Positions 23,299 to 35,535 of a DNA stretch of 64,000 bases are shown here, piece after piece. Position 1 is the stretch's first letter; the number at the start of each line of letters is the position of its first letter. Position numbers and translations under genes: made by a program. Origin of the DNA: Oscheius sp. JU75 (taxonomy: Eukaryota > Nematoda > Chromadorea > Rhabditida > Rhabditidae); assembly GCA_037178855.1 (NCBI GenBank), contig JASJZC010000006.1:6696001-6760000 (forward strand), written 5' to 3'. The notes under the pieces were generated by a model. The model had not been told where the DNA came from, did no database searches, and was given only the letters and a program-made list of their open reading frames with translations.

Positions 23299-26200
23299 AT
23301 GGAGCCAATGGAGGTAGACACGGCAACGCCGTCGAAAATGACAACCAGAGGCGGTCAGCGTATCAACTACAACGAGCTGAACCGTAGTGGAGGATCCGGA
23401 GAAACTGGGTCAGTTTCATACCATCTATCATCGTTCATTTACCTAGTTCAGCAGTGTGAGCAATGACGATGCCGTCTTTCGTTCACCGAAATCCACGACT
23501 CGTGGAATCAAGCGAAGAAACGATCACGATGGAATGTCTACACCGGCTACGGTAAACATTTTATAATAGTTCCTGTGGAATTGAGCGTTTAGAGAGGAAC
23601 ACGCGGTCGTGGAAGAGCTACACCGGGCTCTGCTCGTGGCGGAGGACGCGGTTCGGCTCGTCGACCACTTACTTCTACAGAAGCTGTCAGTTTGACTGAA
23701 GTCGACGAGGCTGGTCTGTTCGGAGCTGTAAAGTCGGGCAAGAATATGGATGTGAGTTGATTCTAAGCTTTATTTTGTCATTACTGCAATGTTAGAGTCA
23801 CATCGATGACTGGATCGAAGATTACGAAAAATTCCCGGAAGGAGCTCTGCTCAAACTCCAGCAATTTCTGCTCCACTGCTGCGGCTGTCGTGGTGTGCTG
23901 AAGTCGTCTATGATTCAATCGATGGAGTACAGCGAGATTGTCCGTCGGATGACAGAAGACTTCGACGAGGATTCCGGCGACTATCCCCTCGTGATGACTG
24001 GTCCACATTGGAAAAAATTCCGCAATAATCTGCACATAATGCTCCAGCATCTTATCGACAAATGCAAAGACTCAATAATCTACGACGAAAGGATGATGGA
24101 CTCGGTCATCCAGCTGCTCACCTCTCTAGCTGACAGTCAAGTCAGAGCCTTCCGTCACACTGCCACCTTTGCTGGTCTGTCCTTTAATTCGTACTGTATG
24201 AAAATTTCGAGCTTTTAGCTGTGAAAGTCTCCTCGTCCCTGGTAGACGTCATAATTGATCTTCTGGCCAAAAAAGACAAAAACTCTAAGCAGATAGAGGC
24301 CGAGAAGGCAAAGTTGAAGAACAACGCGGCTACTAATGATAAGCTGGACGTGCTGATACAAAAGAAAAACGAGGTGTGTTTTTCCAAAAAGTATTTTATG
24401 CGTTTTCAGTACGAAGAACGTGCCGAAGACGTCCGTCAACAGTTATCCTACATCTTCAAGAGCGTCTTTGTTCATCGCTACCGTGATGTCCTTCCCGACA
24501 CGCGTTCTATCTGCATCACCGAACTCGGTAACTGGATGGCTGTCTATCCGGAGCACTTCCTCGACGATTCGTACCTCAAGTACATTGGCTGGAGTCTGCA
24601 CGACAAAGTCCCCGACGTGCGCCTGAAATGTGTCAATGCCCTTCTGCCTCTCTACGACAAGCAAGACACCTTCCCCAAGCTGGAGCTCTTCACCAACAAG
24701 TTTAAGGATCGCCTCGTTTCCATGGTCTTGGATAGAGACAACGAGGTGGCCATGATGAGTTGCAAGCTCATGACCAACATCTACAGGTATTTTTAGAATT
24801 AAGTTCCTCTGAAAGCTGAAACTGCAGAGTCTTTCCTACCTTGTTAAGCACCGAGGACTGTATTCCCATCTACGAGCTCGTCTACGCCAATCACCGCGGT
24901 CTCGCCGTGGCTGCTGGCGAATTCCTGAACGTGAAAGTCTTTCAACATTTTGCTCGAAGCAGGGCCGGAAGTGTCGCGAGCAATTCCGGCCGCGCTACCA
25001 ACGAAAATGCCAGATTGATCAAAGATTTAACGCAGTTCTACATCGAGGGAGAAGTTCATAACCATGCCACTTACCTCGTCGATGCGTTGATTGAGACAAA
25101 TCCGATGATGAAGGACTGGCAGGCGATGGTCGATCTGCTTCTTGGAGATGAGAGTTAGTCACTTTCCGCGAATCTCACAAAAAAAAAAATCTTTCCAGTT
25201 GAAGCGATGGAGTCGCAGCTGATCGAGATCCTGGCCTGTGCTGTCAAACAGGCAGCCACAGCTGAAGTTCCCATTGGACGTGGACAAACAAAACGAGGAG
25301 CTCCAACCACCAAAGAAAGCCGTCAACTGAGCGATGACCGTGTTCGGATGAGCGAAGTACTGATCCCTGCCTTCCCACTCATCATGCAGAAGTTCATCGC
25401 GGACCGCGAAAAAGTCGCCAATCTCATCACAATTCCTCTTTACTTTCAACTTGACATGTATCTGGCTGGACGTCTTGAAAATGTATGTTAGGTCCAATTG
25501 TAATGACTTATGAGGTTTAGCATCTTATGGAATTGATGAGAGCCTTGGACATGATTGTGGAGAAGCACACCGACGAGGAGGTCCTGTGTACCGTCGCCGA
25601 AATCATCACCTATTTCACCTCAAATACATCCGTTGCTCAACATACTGAAACAGCGCGGCTGAAGGTATAAATGCTCATTGAATACAAGTAAAAGTCATTC
25701 AGATGATCGACGGTCTGGCTCTCCAGCTACGTAACAGAATTCACATGTTCGTGAGCGAGGAACAGTCAGACGAGGAAGACGAGGCAGCACTCCTTGCAGC
25801 AATGAAGAAAGTCGCCTGCTTTGCAGAGTAAGTTATCCCCAATATTTTCAGTAAATCACAATATCCAGACACATCGACATGAAAAAGTGGGATCTCTGGG
25901 AAACGGTTCTTCAAATGGTCGTCAATCGAGACGATAATGGCGTACCGCAAACGATCTACGAACTCGCCCTGGAATTCCTTATGCTTCAGCTCAGTTGGGA
26001 TCTCAACAGAATCGTTAAGGATCAGGAGACCAACAAAAACGTTGGTAACACTATTTTGAAGGGGCTAAAACACGGTTCAGGACGCAGTTCGAAAGCTGAA
26101 GAAAAAGAGAGACCAGATGATTCATCTGCTGGATGGCGTCGTTTCGGAGGCTGCTGCCGGTGTCGAGCTCAGTTTCCAGTGTCTGGCTGACTGTCTTATC

Positions 26201-27408
26201 ATGTTCAACGATAATCTGGCCACCGAGAGTCCAGCGCTCGAGCCTCTTGTGCTCAAAGTTGATAATGTAAGGTTTTTTGGTTCTGTTCATATACATTAAA
26301 TTTAGGATTTTGTCAACAGAATGAAGTTTTTTGTGGGCGACAACGTCTTCTCAAACGCCGGCAATGATACGAGCATGGACCAGCAGCAGAAAATCGACCT
26401 CATGCACAAGGTAACTTCTACGTTTTCATATCAGAAACCTTTTTTTAGAAGCGCAAGATCTTAACCCAATTCTGCAAGATGGTCATTCACGGTGCCTTCG
26501 CAATCGTGGATGCGGCAGCCGTTTTGAGCAAATATGGCGACTACTACACGGAGTTTGGGGATATTCTCAAGCAGCTCCTTTTCCGAATTCGTGATTTGGA
26601 CTTTGTTCAGTGTGCCAAGGCCGTCGTCAAGGCTCTCTGCGATGCTTACGAGTACATTAGGGTCAGTTACTATTCTATAAACAAAGAAACCATATTTAGA
26701 TGTCGACGGGTATTGAGAACGTGGACCCGCTCTGTGAACAATTTAACAGTCTCCGCGATTTGGCGAAGCGCTTCGCCAGTTCGTTTGGAAATGACCACGT
26801 GAAGAATCGTGAGGCCATTGCCTTCGTTCATCGCGACGGCATCCAATTCGCTCTGCAAGGCTACGATCCTCAAGCGACGTCGAAGAAGGGCAACAAGCCG
26901 GCCAATCTCAGTTTTCTCGAAATTATTATGGAATTCTCTCCCAAATTGCTCAAACAGGACAAACAGGCCGTGTAAGTTCTTTTTCGTTTATTTGGAAATC
27001 ATGCCCATGTTTTCAGCGCGAAATATCTGGAACGATACGGCGGAACTGCAACTAATATGAAGGATAAGTTCTGGGAACCGTGCATGCTCTATAGAGGAAG
27101 TCTTACCGTATGTTTTCCACTTTTTTTTTGTCATTCTTGAAAGGTGATTCAGAATGGAAACCATTGAGAATAAGTGATTGATTTTGCATGCAAATTCGGG
27201 TGGAACCCGTCTGAAATAATAGCAGCATAGTCCAAATTCAGTTGTTTTTCAACCAGTAAAATTCCAGGAACGCCACGCTGATGACGCCTCTTCCGTACGC
27301 AGTTTCTCCGTCGCTTCATCCACTCCACGCGGGGGCGGTCGTGGTCGAGGAGGAGGCCGTGGTCGTTCGGCCCGAATCGGAACTCCCACCTTCTCCGAAA
27401 TGGACTAA
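23299..27408 (+). CDS. scc-3: Cohesin subunit STAG/SCC-3
   Basis: Seventeen exons between 23299 and 27408 (first exons 23299-23408, 23452-23551, 23593-23751, 23796-24174, 24219-24373; last 27268-27408), all phases agreeing; 1112 aa. STAG binds the kleisin and is needed to load and hold cohesin on chromatin. Conserved blocks: FDEDSGDYPL, PHWKKFRNN, SIIYDERMMDSVIQLLT, LADSQVRAFRHTATFA, FVHRYRDVLPDTR, FLDDSYLKYIGWSLHD, LKCVNALLPLY, FPKLELFTNKFKDR, VAAGEFLNVKVF. Both ends carry Arg/Gly-rich tracts (RGGGRGSARR early, RGGGRGRGGGRGRS at the end), which could bind nucleic acid. A TTCTAG acceptor lies 12 nt before the ATG. First gene of a presumed four-gene operon. Confidence 0.97.
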
Positions 27409-27600
27409 GAAGCATAAGCTTCGGTGTTGTTAATCTCACATATTGATCTCTCTGTAAATTTCTATTTAATACTCGGCGTTTGTTGCCTGGGTTTTTATTA
27501 AACTTACTCTTCCTTTTTTCCGCGTTGGTAGCAAAATGCTGGTTTCTGGACCAAGTTTTACCTCTAAGAGTGACAAAAATAGTATACTTTTATTGTCAGA

Positions 27601-28467
27601 ATGCGTCTAATAGTATTGTCACTGCTGCTGCCAGCAATACTTCTAGCAGATATCAAAATTGAGCTCGAATATTCCCTCGACAGTAAGATTTTCGCGCTAG
27701 TTTTATATTCAAACATCTCACAGATTTCGCGAATGTGTTCGAGCTGGGAAAGGTGGATCTTCGGCGGCAATTTGATGGTAATTTCACAGGCGTCTTCACT
27801 CCGAAAGTGCGTTTTCTCCCACTTTTGGTTATAAATACAAAATTTGAGGCAGACGAGCAGCTGGCCAGCCGTCTCCGTGACAATGTGGGCAGTCTCTATC
27901 GTGTGAGGACGAAAGGAGCTCCCGGAGGAGAGTTGACTAGCTTCAGCAAGCCGTGTCTTCTTCTTCAATCGAAGCTCTTCCACTATTTCTGGTTCAGCAT
28001 CGACTCGGATCGACAGCTTATCCATTCGCTCACCGTCTTCCCAGATGTTCTGGCTGCTGGTTTGCTTTTCTTTGACTATTTGTTTAGAAAATACGAGTTC
28101 AGGTGGACAAATCGATTCTGATGGCTGTAAAAAAGAAGACTTTGCCTTATTGACAGGCTCTCCGAGAGGAACTGTCCATGTCGCCAACAAGGGAGTACTT
28201 CCAAAGTAATTTCATGTCAGCTAACCGCAAAATGACCATATTTTCTAGCCCTGACACCCAAACCTTCGTGAACAAGGTGGAGAAAGAACGCAAGGCCCGT
28301 CAACAGAGTGGGGGCGAAGACAACAGAAGCTTTATATCTAAATATGCCAGTTTTCCTGATTGTTATCAAGCAAAAACGAGTTTCAGTGGATGTACATCGT
28401 TCCCGTCGTCATCTTCATGCTCATCTCCAATGTGGCCAGCCCCGACGCTCAAGGGCAGGCTGAATAG
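27601..28467 (+). CDS. emc10: ER membrane protein complex subunit 10 (EMC10)
   Basis: Exons 27601-27682, 27724-27806, 27849-28059, 28088-28205, 28249-28345, 28387-28467; 223 aa. EMC10 is a lumenal, single-span subunit of the EMC, the insertase for many ER membrane proteins. Visible: signal peptide MRLIVLSLLLPAILLA, the beta-sandwich region with VGSLYRVRTKGAPGG (human GLYRVR), a kinked basic stretch NKVEKERKARQQSGGEDNRS, and the strongly conserved anchor SKYWMYIVPVVIFMLIS. The last intron has a GC donor (TAT|GCCAGT at 28346); only this keeps SKY-WMY intact. The upstream gap is 193 bp, and the AG acceptor ends 1 nt before the ATG. Second gene of the presumed operon. Confidence 0.9.
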
Positions 28468-28641
28468 AATCTGCGTTAGGCTTTTTTTAATGTCTATTTA
28501 TTGTTTTTATCGATTGCTAGTCGTTGCACAAAACGTTCCTTTCCCATCTTGTTTTGTTTATGGTGTTTGCTGTTCTATCGGCAAGACTATTTTCACAAAT
28601 TCATCGCTGATCAATCAGGAAGTTTTTGTCAAAAAAAAAAA

Positions 28642-29502
28642 ATGATGCGAAATTACAACACTGTCGGTCCTGGACCTTCGCAATCCTCAGCATCTATGAT
28701 TTCCTCTTCTCAGGTTCGTTTTTTTTTTTTTGCCTTTTGACAGAAAAAGTATTTTCAGATATCTATGGGCAGTATACAGGGCTATCCACCGGAGCCTCCG
28801 GTCAATTTGGCTAGTAAGGTGGCGGAAGTCTTCCTAACCGCGGGTCATGCCTTCCAGAAGCTGGGCGACCTTACTCTACAATTGCACACAACTGTCGAGC
28901 CGGAAGAATGGTTAGTGTTTGTATTCGTAACCTCTGTATACTTCTAGCAGAAACCATGTAGCAAAATGTTCATTTGTTACCAATTTACCATCAGATTTTC
29001 AGCAAATGGAACGAGAAGGACGTGGATCAGCTCCGCGACTCGCTGACTCGATTCGCTCACGAACTCGACATGATCAGCCAGAGCGTCCAGGGGAGAACCA
29101 CGTCTGTTCTTATTTCTTCGAAAGTTCATAAAGAAAGTTCAGAAAACTGATCAAGACGGACATCAAACGACGCCATATGATGACGGATCGACCTGCTTCG
29201 CCCGGAGTCAAGCGTCCGATCGGAGTTGGAGGACCCATTCCGACCAAACGAGTCAACGTTGTTCCTTCTATCGGCGCAAAGGCTATTCCAGTTACTAGGG
29301 TACGTTTTCTTGTTCGAACTGTTGCCTAGTTCATTTTTCATCGAATACTCGACACGAACGTAGAATTTATTCATACATTCTCCAGACAGTGGTTCCAATT
29401 TCGGCAACGGGTCAACGCGTTCCTATCAGCCATGTCCAGATGCAGCAACAGTCCTCGGCTTCTCACGTCAACGACACTGCCCAATATCAATATTCTTCCT
29501 AA
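28642..29502 (+). CDS. mdt-30: Mediator subunit 30 (MED30/MDT-30)
   Basis: Exons 28642-28713, 28759-28910, 29003-29101, 29143-29299, 29386-29502; 198 aa (human 178). Mediator bridges transcription factors and RNA polymerase II. The core LASKVAEVFLTAGHAFQKLGDLTLQLHT and the helix DVDQLRDSLTRFAHELDMIS match the MED30 helical bundle, with KLIKTDIKRRHM after it. The C-terminal 60 residues are Pro/Gln-rich and low complexity. The third intron has a weak GTCTGT donor. Two Met codons open the frame; the first is used here. AATAAAG at 29571. Third gene of the presumed operon (gap 174 bp). Confidence 0.85.
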
Positions 29503-29668
29503 TTTGTCATCCTGTACACTGCCTTTTCCTCCTTCGTTTCCGCCCCCTTCTGTCACTTATTGCAGTGCCTAATAAAGCCCATCTGTTTGTTTCGTGGTTT
29601 ATTTCGTAGTGTTTGCTCTCTAGAATTTACCTGTTGGTCTTCTGAAATTTCTTTACAGGACCATTCAG

Positions 29669-30387
29669 ATGCTCGGCCGACTTTTCCAAAGAGCAGTCGT
29701 GTTGCGAGGAAGAGCAGCCTTCTGCTCGAGCTCAACAACACCAACATCCAGCAAAGTAAAGACGGAAACTGCTGCTCCTGCTGCTGAAACGACCGAGGAG
29801 GACTTCTTTCTGGATATGAGCAAATTTGTGAGCAGTATTGGAATTGATGTCAGGAGCACGAACCAGGTTTGCGCTTTTTTCGCCTATCTGAAGGCCATTT
29901 CAGGGTCAATCCTTCGCCAAAATGCTGCGTGACTCAAAACTGATGCAGCTGGGAGACATTGACGGTCGAGTCGTGATTGGAAGAATCGTACATCGGATGC
30001 AAGACGTCGGTTTCTTCAATACTTTAGTAAGAAACCTCTTTAGGACCTCTACATCGACTTCGGGCTCAAGTTCAACGCGGTCTGCAAGGCACCTGCTGAC
30101 AATTCAGAGTCAGCTTTCACCTTTAACAAAAACCTAAACGATTTCCAGAGCTTATCGAGTCGGACAGCCAGTTCTGATTAGACTACATGACCTCGAACTG
30201 AGCGAGAAGTTCCTCGGATCGAAGAGGGATTTGACTCTACTGGAAGCCGACGCCACATTGATCCGTCTTGTTCGACAGTACAGAAAGGGCCTCAAAGGTA
30301 GATTCTTGCTCCTCTACCTCTAGAATGGACAGTTTAGGCGAGCAGCCAACTCCTCCCCCGAAAGCCGAACAGTCAGCTCATGCCTAA
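29669..30387 (+). CDS. mrps-28: Mitochondrial ribosomal protein S28 (bS1m)
   Basis: Exons 29669-29866, 29904-30005, 30044-30108, 30149-30297, 30338-30387; 187 aa, the same length as human MRPS28. Component of the mitochondrial small ribosomal subunit. The N-terminus MLGRLFQRAVVLRGRAAF is a typical matrix-targeting presequence. The body has FAKMLRDSKLMQLGDIDGRVVIGRI, DDLYIDFGLKFNAVCKAP (S1-like fold), RVGQPVLIRLHDLELSEKFLGSKRDLTLLEADA, and the family ending. An AG acceptor ends 1 nt before the ATG. Gap to MED30 is 166 bp. Last gene of the presumed operon. Confidence 0.92.
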
Positions 30388-31267
30388 AAGATCCCGTCTA
30401 TAGAGCCTTTTTGTTTTTATTTTTGTTATTAAAGTTGTTTAGTCTCAGCCAATCTCTCGCCCGCGAATGTTTTTTTGCCAGTCGACCTTGCATCGATTAC
30501 CTTGTTTGTTTGCCGCTCCTATCAGTCAAATGTTTTCTGTCTTTGGTGTTTTATTTTACATTGTTAGAACTTTATGCATTAGACTTCTTCTGACTAGATA
30601 TTGGATGTTGTTGTTTTGGGCCCCCGAGGTCGCAGTTGTCTACGTGCCATTCGTAACTCGCTCGGGTGCCGCGAATTGATTTGGATGCTGCTTTATAGGC
30701 TGAGAAGAAGTCCTGTTTGCCGTTTATTTTCATTGGCAAAGTTGACCGTTTTTTGTTTTGCAGTGTTTTGACGAAAAAAAACAAATTTAAACTCCTAGAG
30801 ATCTTTTCCCTCTCAAAAGTTGTGTATTTTTATACTCCTTTGCACCGTAAGAGACAATGGTTCTTTTTAGTAGCAGAAGAAACAAACATCAAGGAAATCG
30901 ATGAAACAGCAAATAACTTGTTTACCTCAGGATTTTGGCTGGCCTATTCCTTCCTTTAGGTTGTCCCGCCTTTGCATCAATGTGATTTCTCGTCAATCTC
31001 TACCACTCGGATTGTTTTCGAACTTTTTTTTTCGAGTATTCGAACAAGAAAATGGTCGAATGAACTGTATGGTAGAAAGGTTGGATGATTAGCTTTTGTT
31101 CTTCGGAAGGAATACATTAGGACTAGATAACGTTGAACAAGGGACCTGCAGCGAGAGTAGAAACAACTTCCGTTAACCTTTTTAGTTTCTCTTAGTATTT
31201 GCCCGCTTGTTTTCACGACGAACCTTCTTTGATACTAAGTATTTCACTACAAGTTTACCTTGAAGAA
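30388..31267. other. Intergenic, MRPS28 to PGK
   Basis: About 880 bp, AT-rich. AATAAA-like ATTAAAG near 30430. No convincing coding exon. Confidence 0.55.
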
Positions 31268-33127
31268 ATGCCTGCCGTTCTATCCACACCAGTAGTATTT
31301 GACAGTCTTCGCGAGCTAATCGGCTACCCTCCCGAATATTATTCCGATCGCCTCGGAAAACGGGCTCTTTTCGCCGCAACAGAAGGTACAATCTGCTGTG
31401 CACTCCCCATTCTCTTGCCTAACTTTGTACTTTGTTCAGTTTTTTGCATGCTTTGTGCACAACACCTTGCCAAGAATCAAGAATAAACGCTCAAATTTCA
31501 GGCAGCTCGAAGAAGCCGCTCTACAAGGTCACTTACATCCACGTAAAAGGCATGCAGCTCGACAAACTCGCCATCGACAAGGTTGATCTGAAGGGCAAGC
31601 GTGTGCTGATCCGCGTCGACTTTAACGTACCCCAGAAGGAAGGAAAAATCACCAACAACCAGCGCATCGTCGCTGCTATTCCTTCCATCGAGGTCGGTTC
31701 TCCTTTTGTGAAACGACTATGGTTAAATATTCAGTATGCGCTGAAGAATGGAGCCAAATCGGTCGTGTTGATGTCTCATCTCGGTCGTCCGGACGGAAGA
31801 AAACAGGAAAAGTACACACTGGCCCCGGTGGCCGAGGAACTGGAGCGGCTTCTTGGAAAGTGGGTTTTAAACTGTATCACTATAAAACTAAAATTTCAGA
31901 TCGGTGACCTTCCTTCACGACTGTGTCGGTTCGGAAGTCGAGTCGGCCTGTGCCAATCCGGCCGAAGGCACCGTCATCCTGCTCGAAAATCTTCGATTCT
32001 ATCTCGAGGAGGAAGGCAAAGGCGTCTCGGAGTCGGGCGAGAAGATTAAGGCGAAGTCGGAAGACGTGGAAAAATTCCGTACCTCGTTGACCAAGCTCGG
32101 CGATGTCTACATCAATGACGCCTTCGGCACAGCCCATCGCGCCCACAGCAGCATGGTCGGTGTCAAGTTGGATCAGCGCGCCTGCGGTTTCCTGATGAAG
32201 AACGAGCTCGTCTACTTCAACAAGGCCCTCAACAACCCGGCTCGACCATTTTTGGCGATTCTCGGAGGAGCCAAGGTGGCCGACAAGATCCAGCTGATCA
32301 AGAACCTTCTGGACAAAGTTGACGAGATGATCATCGGCGGAGGAATGGCCTACACTTTCCTCAAGGTCTCCGAGGGAATCAGCATCGGGAACTCGCTCTA
32401 CGATGAGGAAGGAGCGAAGATTATCAACGAGCTGCTCGAGAAGGCCAAGGAAAAGAATGTCAAGATTCATCTTCCTGTGGATTTCGTAGTAGCCGACAAA
32501 TTTGCCGAGGATGCCAGTGACAAGGTCTACAGCGCGAAGGATGGAGTTCCTGATGGTTCGTTTTTTTTTTCTTCTTGAACTCTTTTTTTGGGTGCAAGGA
32601 GACACGTCAGATAGGACAAAGTTGAAAAGAATGGTCAATATCGGAGGTGTGGGACCAGTATCACGCATTCTCTTAGCGCTAAAGTGATGAATATACCGGG
32701 AAAAATACATAACCGTCTGATTACCCCGTTTATAATCTCTCAAAACCCATCTCGTAATTAAGGCCACATGGGACTCGACGTTGGACCGGAATCATCAAAA
32801 CTTTTCTCCGAGGCTGTTCTTCGCGCTAAGACGATCGTCTGGAATGGACCGGCCGGTGTCTTCGAGTTCGAAAAGTTCAGTCACGGAACCAAATCCTTGA
32901 TGGATGCTGTAATCAAGGCAACCAAGGACGGTGCTACCACCATTATCGGTATTTTTGTCCTTTTTTTTAATTGAATCCATGAATTAGGAGGAGGAGATAC
33001 GGCCACAGCTGCCAAGAAGTGGGACGCCGAAGACAAAGTCAGCCACTGTTCTACCGGCGGCGGAGCCAGTCTGGAACTTCTCGAGGGTAAAGTTCTTCCT
33101 GGCGTCGATGCTCTCTCCTCTGCCTAA
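31268..33127 (+). CDS. pgk-1: Phosphoglycerate kinase, with an upstream coding exon
   Basis: Exons 31268-31385, 31502-31692, 31735-31859, 31900-32555, 32763-32948, 32988-33127. From the internal ATG at 31552 ([13 protein letters not shown]) the enzyme is 415 aa, the normal PGK length. From the ATG at 31268 it is 471 aa. PGK transfers phosphate from 1,3-bisphosphoglycerate to ADP in glycolysis. Motifs: [108 protein letters not shown]. The 56-residue extension ([20 protein letters not shown] ... [20 protein letters not shown]) is in frame across a good GT-AG intron. It is acidic and does not look like a mitochondrial presequence. Either form may be made from alternative starts. Confidence 0.96.
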
Positions 33128-33292
33128 TTTTTGTACTATTCACACGTGTATTCTGTCAACTATTTTAGAACACCTTCATGTAGTAAAGATGCAGATATTT
33201 TATTGAGAGAGAAAACGGGGAGGAATGAGTATCACGACGGAAAAAGACAGCGAAGGGGATAGAATAAGGAGGAGAACCCGAAAAGAAGCTCA

Positions 33293-34310
33293 TCAAGCCC
33301 ACATGCAGCGATCCTCCGGGTAGTGGATGAGATCCTGACGTCCTCGGAGATAATGGTAACATTTGGCAGCTACCCAAACCGCGGCACCGCAGACGAAGAT
33401 ACCGAGATAGATGGATACGACCATCAAGTACTGGTCTGGAAGTGGACTAGTTATTTTCTTGTGGCTTGAAACAGTCTGTCGAGCATGGAGATCGAACCCG
33501 ACTGGTTTCGTTCATAGTTGGAGAGAGCTTACCGATTGCGCTACTACGCGGCAGAATCAACCGACTTTCTAAATACTCGGTTTGAAGAAAAAAACTCACC
33601 GAACTTCTGATAAAACCGCTGCCGTTTGATGACGATCGTGTAGTAGAGAACGTAGGAGGCGAGAAAGAAGAAACCGACACATTGACTGATCTCACTGACG
33701 ATGAATGGAATCAACCAGCCGGGCTTTTCGTAGTAGAGACCGATCAACATGATGACGGAGACGACAAAGTTGAGGATTATGAGAACGACGTCGAGCCAAA
33801 GATTGACTGAATAGACGCCGAATGCCATGCAGACTGCACTGAAGATGCACAGAACTATGGCCGAGACGCCGGTGTAAAAGCAGGCTCTCTGGAAAGAACG
33901 TTTGTTGCATCGTAATCTTTCTTTATACTTTAATTTCATGTCTTCTAGTCTAATGATTCTCACTTCCAGACTCAGTTCCTCTTCACGCAGACCTATGGTC
34001 TTCTTTAACGTCCGAATACCCCAATTAAGCCTCATTCTGTTCACCACTACTTGGCTCATGCTTCTCTTATATCCTACTCGTACGAGTACACTACTAGGCT
34101 CTTGCTTTAGTCTATTTCCATTGATCTCCACAGTCACAACTGTCCAATTCACTCATCTTGTGGCTGTTCCATGTTGTCCACCCCCCTCTAACCCACTTTG
34201 ATGTGAACAGCTCCCTGGCAGCAGTTGTACTGTTCATCGGGATTGGTAACATTCTCCTCCTCGACAATAATACGTGTGCCTTCGAGACATAGACAGCAGC
34301 TGATTTCCAT
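33293..34310 (-). CDS. LAPTM-like four-span membrane protein (181 aa)
   Basis: Exons 34197-34310, 33600-33888, 33293-33435. The product starts MEISCCLCLEGTRIIV, like the Cys-rich cytosolic start of LAPTM4/5 (CC-C-H-RTGTII), then has hydrophobic spans: ACFYTGVSAIVLCIFSAVC, DVVLIILNFVVSVIMLIGL, a KPGWLIPFI stretch leading into VGFFFLASYVLYY, and QYLMVVSIYLGIFVCGAAVW. The ending CYHYLRGRQDL resembles the LAPTM CYKYINNR tail. LAPTMs are lysosomal/late-endosomal sorting proteins. No PY motif is visible in the tail, so a divergent nematode member is the safest reading. The second intron (33436-33599) holds a tRNA-like relic. A stop lies in frame above the ATG, fixing the start. Confidence 0.6.
33476..33554 (-). 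pseudogene. tRNA-like relic in LAPTM-like intron
   Basis: On the minus strand, TAGCGCAATCGG matches an A box and GGGTTCGATCTCC a B box, spaced as in a tRNA. The ends are partly complementary (CTGCCGCG with CTCGACAG, two mismatches). No proper anticodon or T stem forms, so it is read as a decayed tRNA or tRNA-derived element. Confidence 0.45.
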
Positions 34311-35147
34311 GCCACGCCATTCATATCATCGCCGTCTGGTCGTTCTTCACAGCGATTGAGGACTGAGATAGGAAATGATTTGTGCTCATGGGAGGTAAAG
34401 ACAGGCGGCTGGAGGAAGTCTTTCAAAATCTCGGGCCCGAGCGAAAACTGATAGCCTAGACTGGCGCTTTTTGCTGCTCTAAATGACTGGCATGTTTCGG
34501 TTCTATTTTTAGGAATAGAGAAGAACGAAGCAAAGAATATGAAAGAAAAAGGAAGGATAGGAAAGAGAGCTATACTAATTGTATTTAGGAGAGATGGCAG
34601 ATTCTATTAGTTTCAGCTAGAGAGTGTCTGGATAGAAGGAGACAGCGATAACATGAGGAATCAAGAGCTGAATCATGGGAGAGAGAACCAAATAGAATCA
34701 GAGGCAGAGCCATTCAGGAAGCGAAATGGTAGAGAAAGTCTAAGAGATGGTTTATTAGTTCTTCCATTTTATTAGTTCAGTCTGTCGAAATGTCTCTGCT
34801 CAAGAGTCGCACTAAGTTATACTACAGATTGTCGAAACGCGCAAGACGAGAAACATGTACGAAGAGAGTGAAACTCTTGTCTAAACAAGGGAGTGTGTTG
34901 TGATCTTAAGATCAACCTGGCTGTCAGAGAGCCGGGTGGCAGAGCTGAAGAAACTAACTTGGGTTGTAACAGCCGCAGAAGATCTGCTGTTTACTTTTGC
35001 CAATCCAAATGACAGAGTGTGCTTTTCGAACGGGCAAACGACTTCTGGGTGGTTATGGATGTTTTTGTTTGGTTTTACCGATGCGAGGGAGGAGTTGGGG
35101 ACAGGGAGGGAGCACCTGCACATAACATGTGTTCTGAAGTATTGAAT

Positions 35148-35535
35148 TTCTACAAACAAGAGAGAAGATAAGTTTCTCCTTGTAATTTCGAAAAATTGAG
35201 ACGACTCTGTGATTTGTTGCGCCTGAGAGTGAGGCTGACATTACACACTGCCAGGTAATTAATAAAGATTCGAGGGTAGATCCTTCTCTCTTTATCTTGT
35301 ACCGAGCCGACATCTGGTCGAAGGGGACAAATTGTCTTTTTTTCCTCTGTTCCGAGGGAGTTGTTTGATGGGGTAAGGCAAAAAGTGAGAGAGTTGAAGA
35401 AAAGAAAAAGAGACAGAGAAGAGATCAAATGAGTTCTGAAGCAGACATGCCAGAAACTACATGACAACTCAGCTGCTCAGTCAAGTGTTCATTCGGATGT
35501 GGTAGCGTTCTACAAACAAGAGAGAAGATAAGTTT
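35148..35535 (+). repeat. Perfect 28-bp direct repeat, 360 bp apart
   Basis: TTCTACAAACAAGAGAGAAG and the following ATAAGTTT occurs identically at 35148-35175 and 35508-35535. Confidence 0.9.

Noticed and set aside
31880..32767. 295-codon minus frame opposite PGK
   Set aside because: Shadow of a strongly biased, highly conserved PGK exon on the plus strand.
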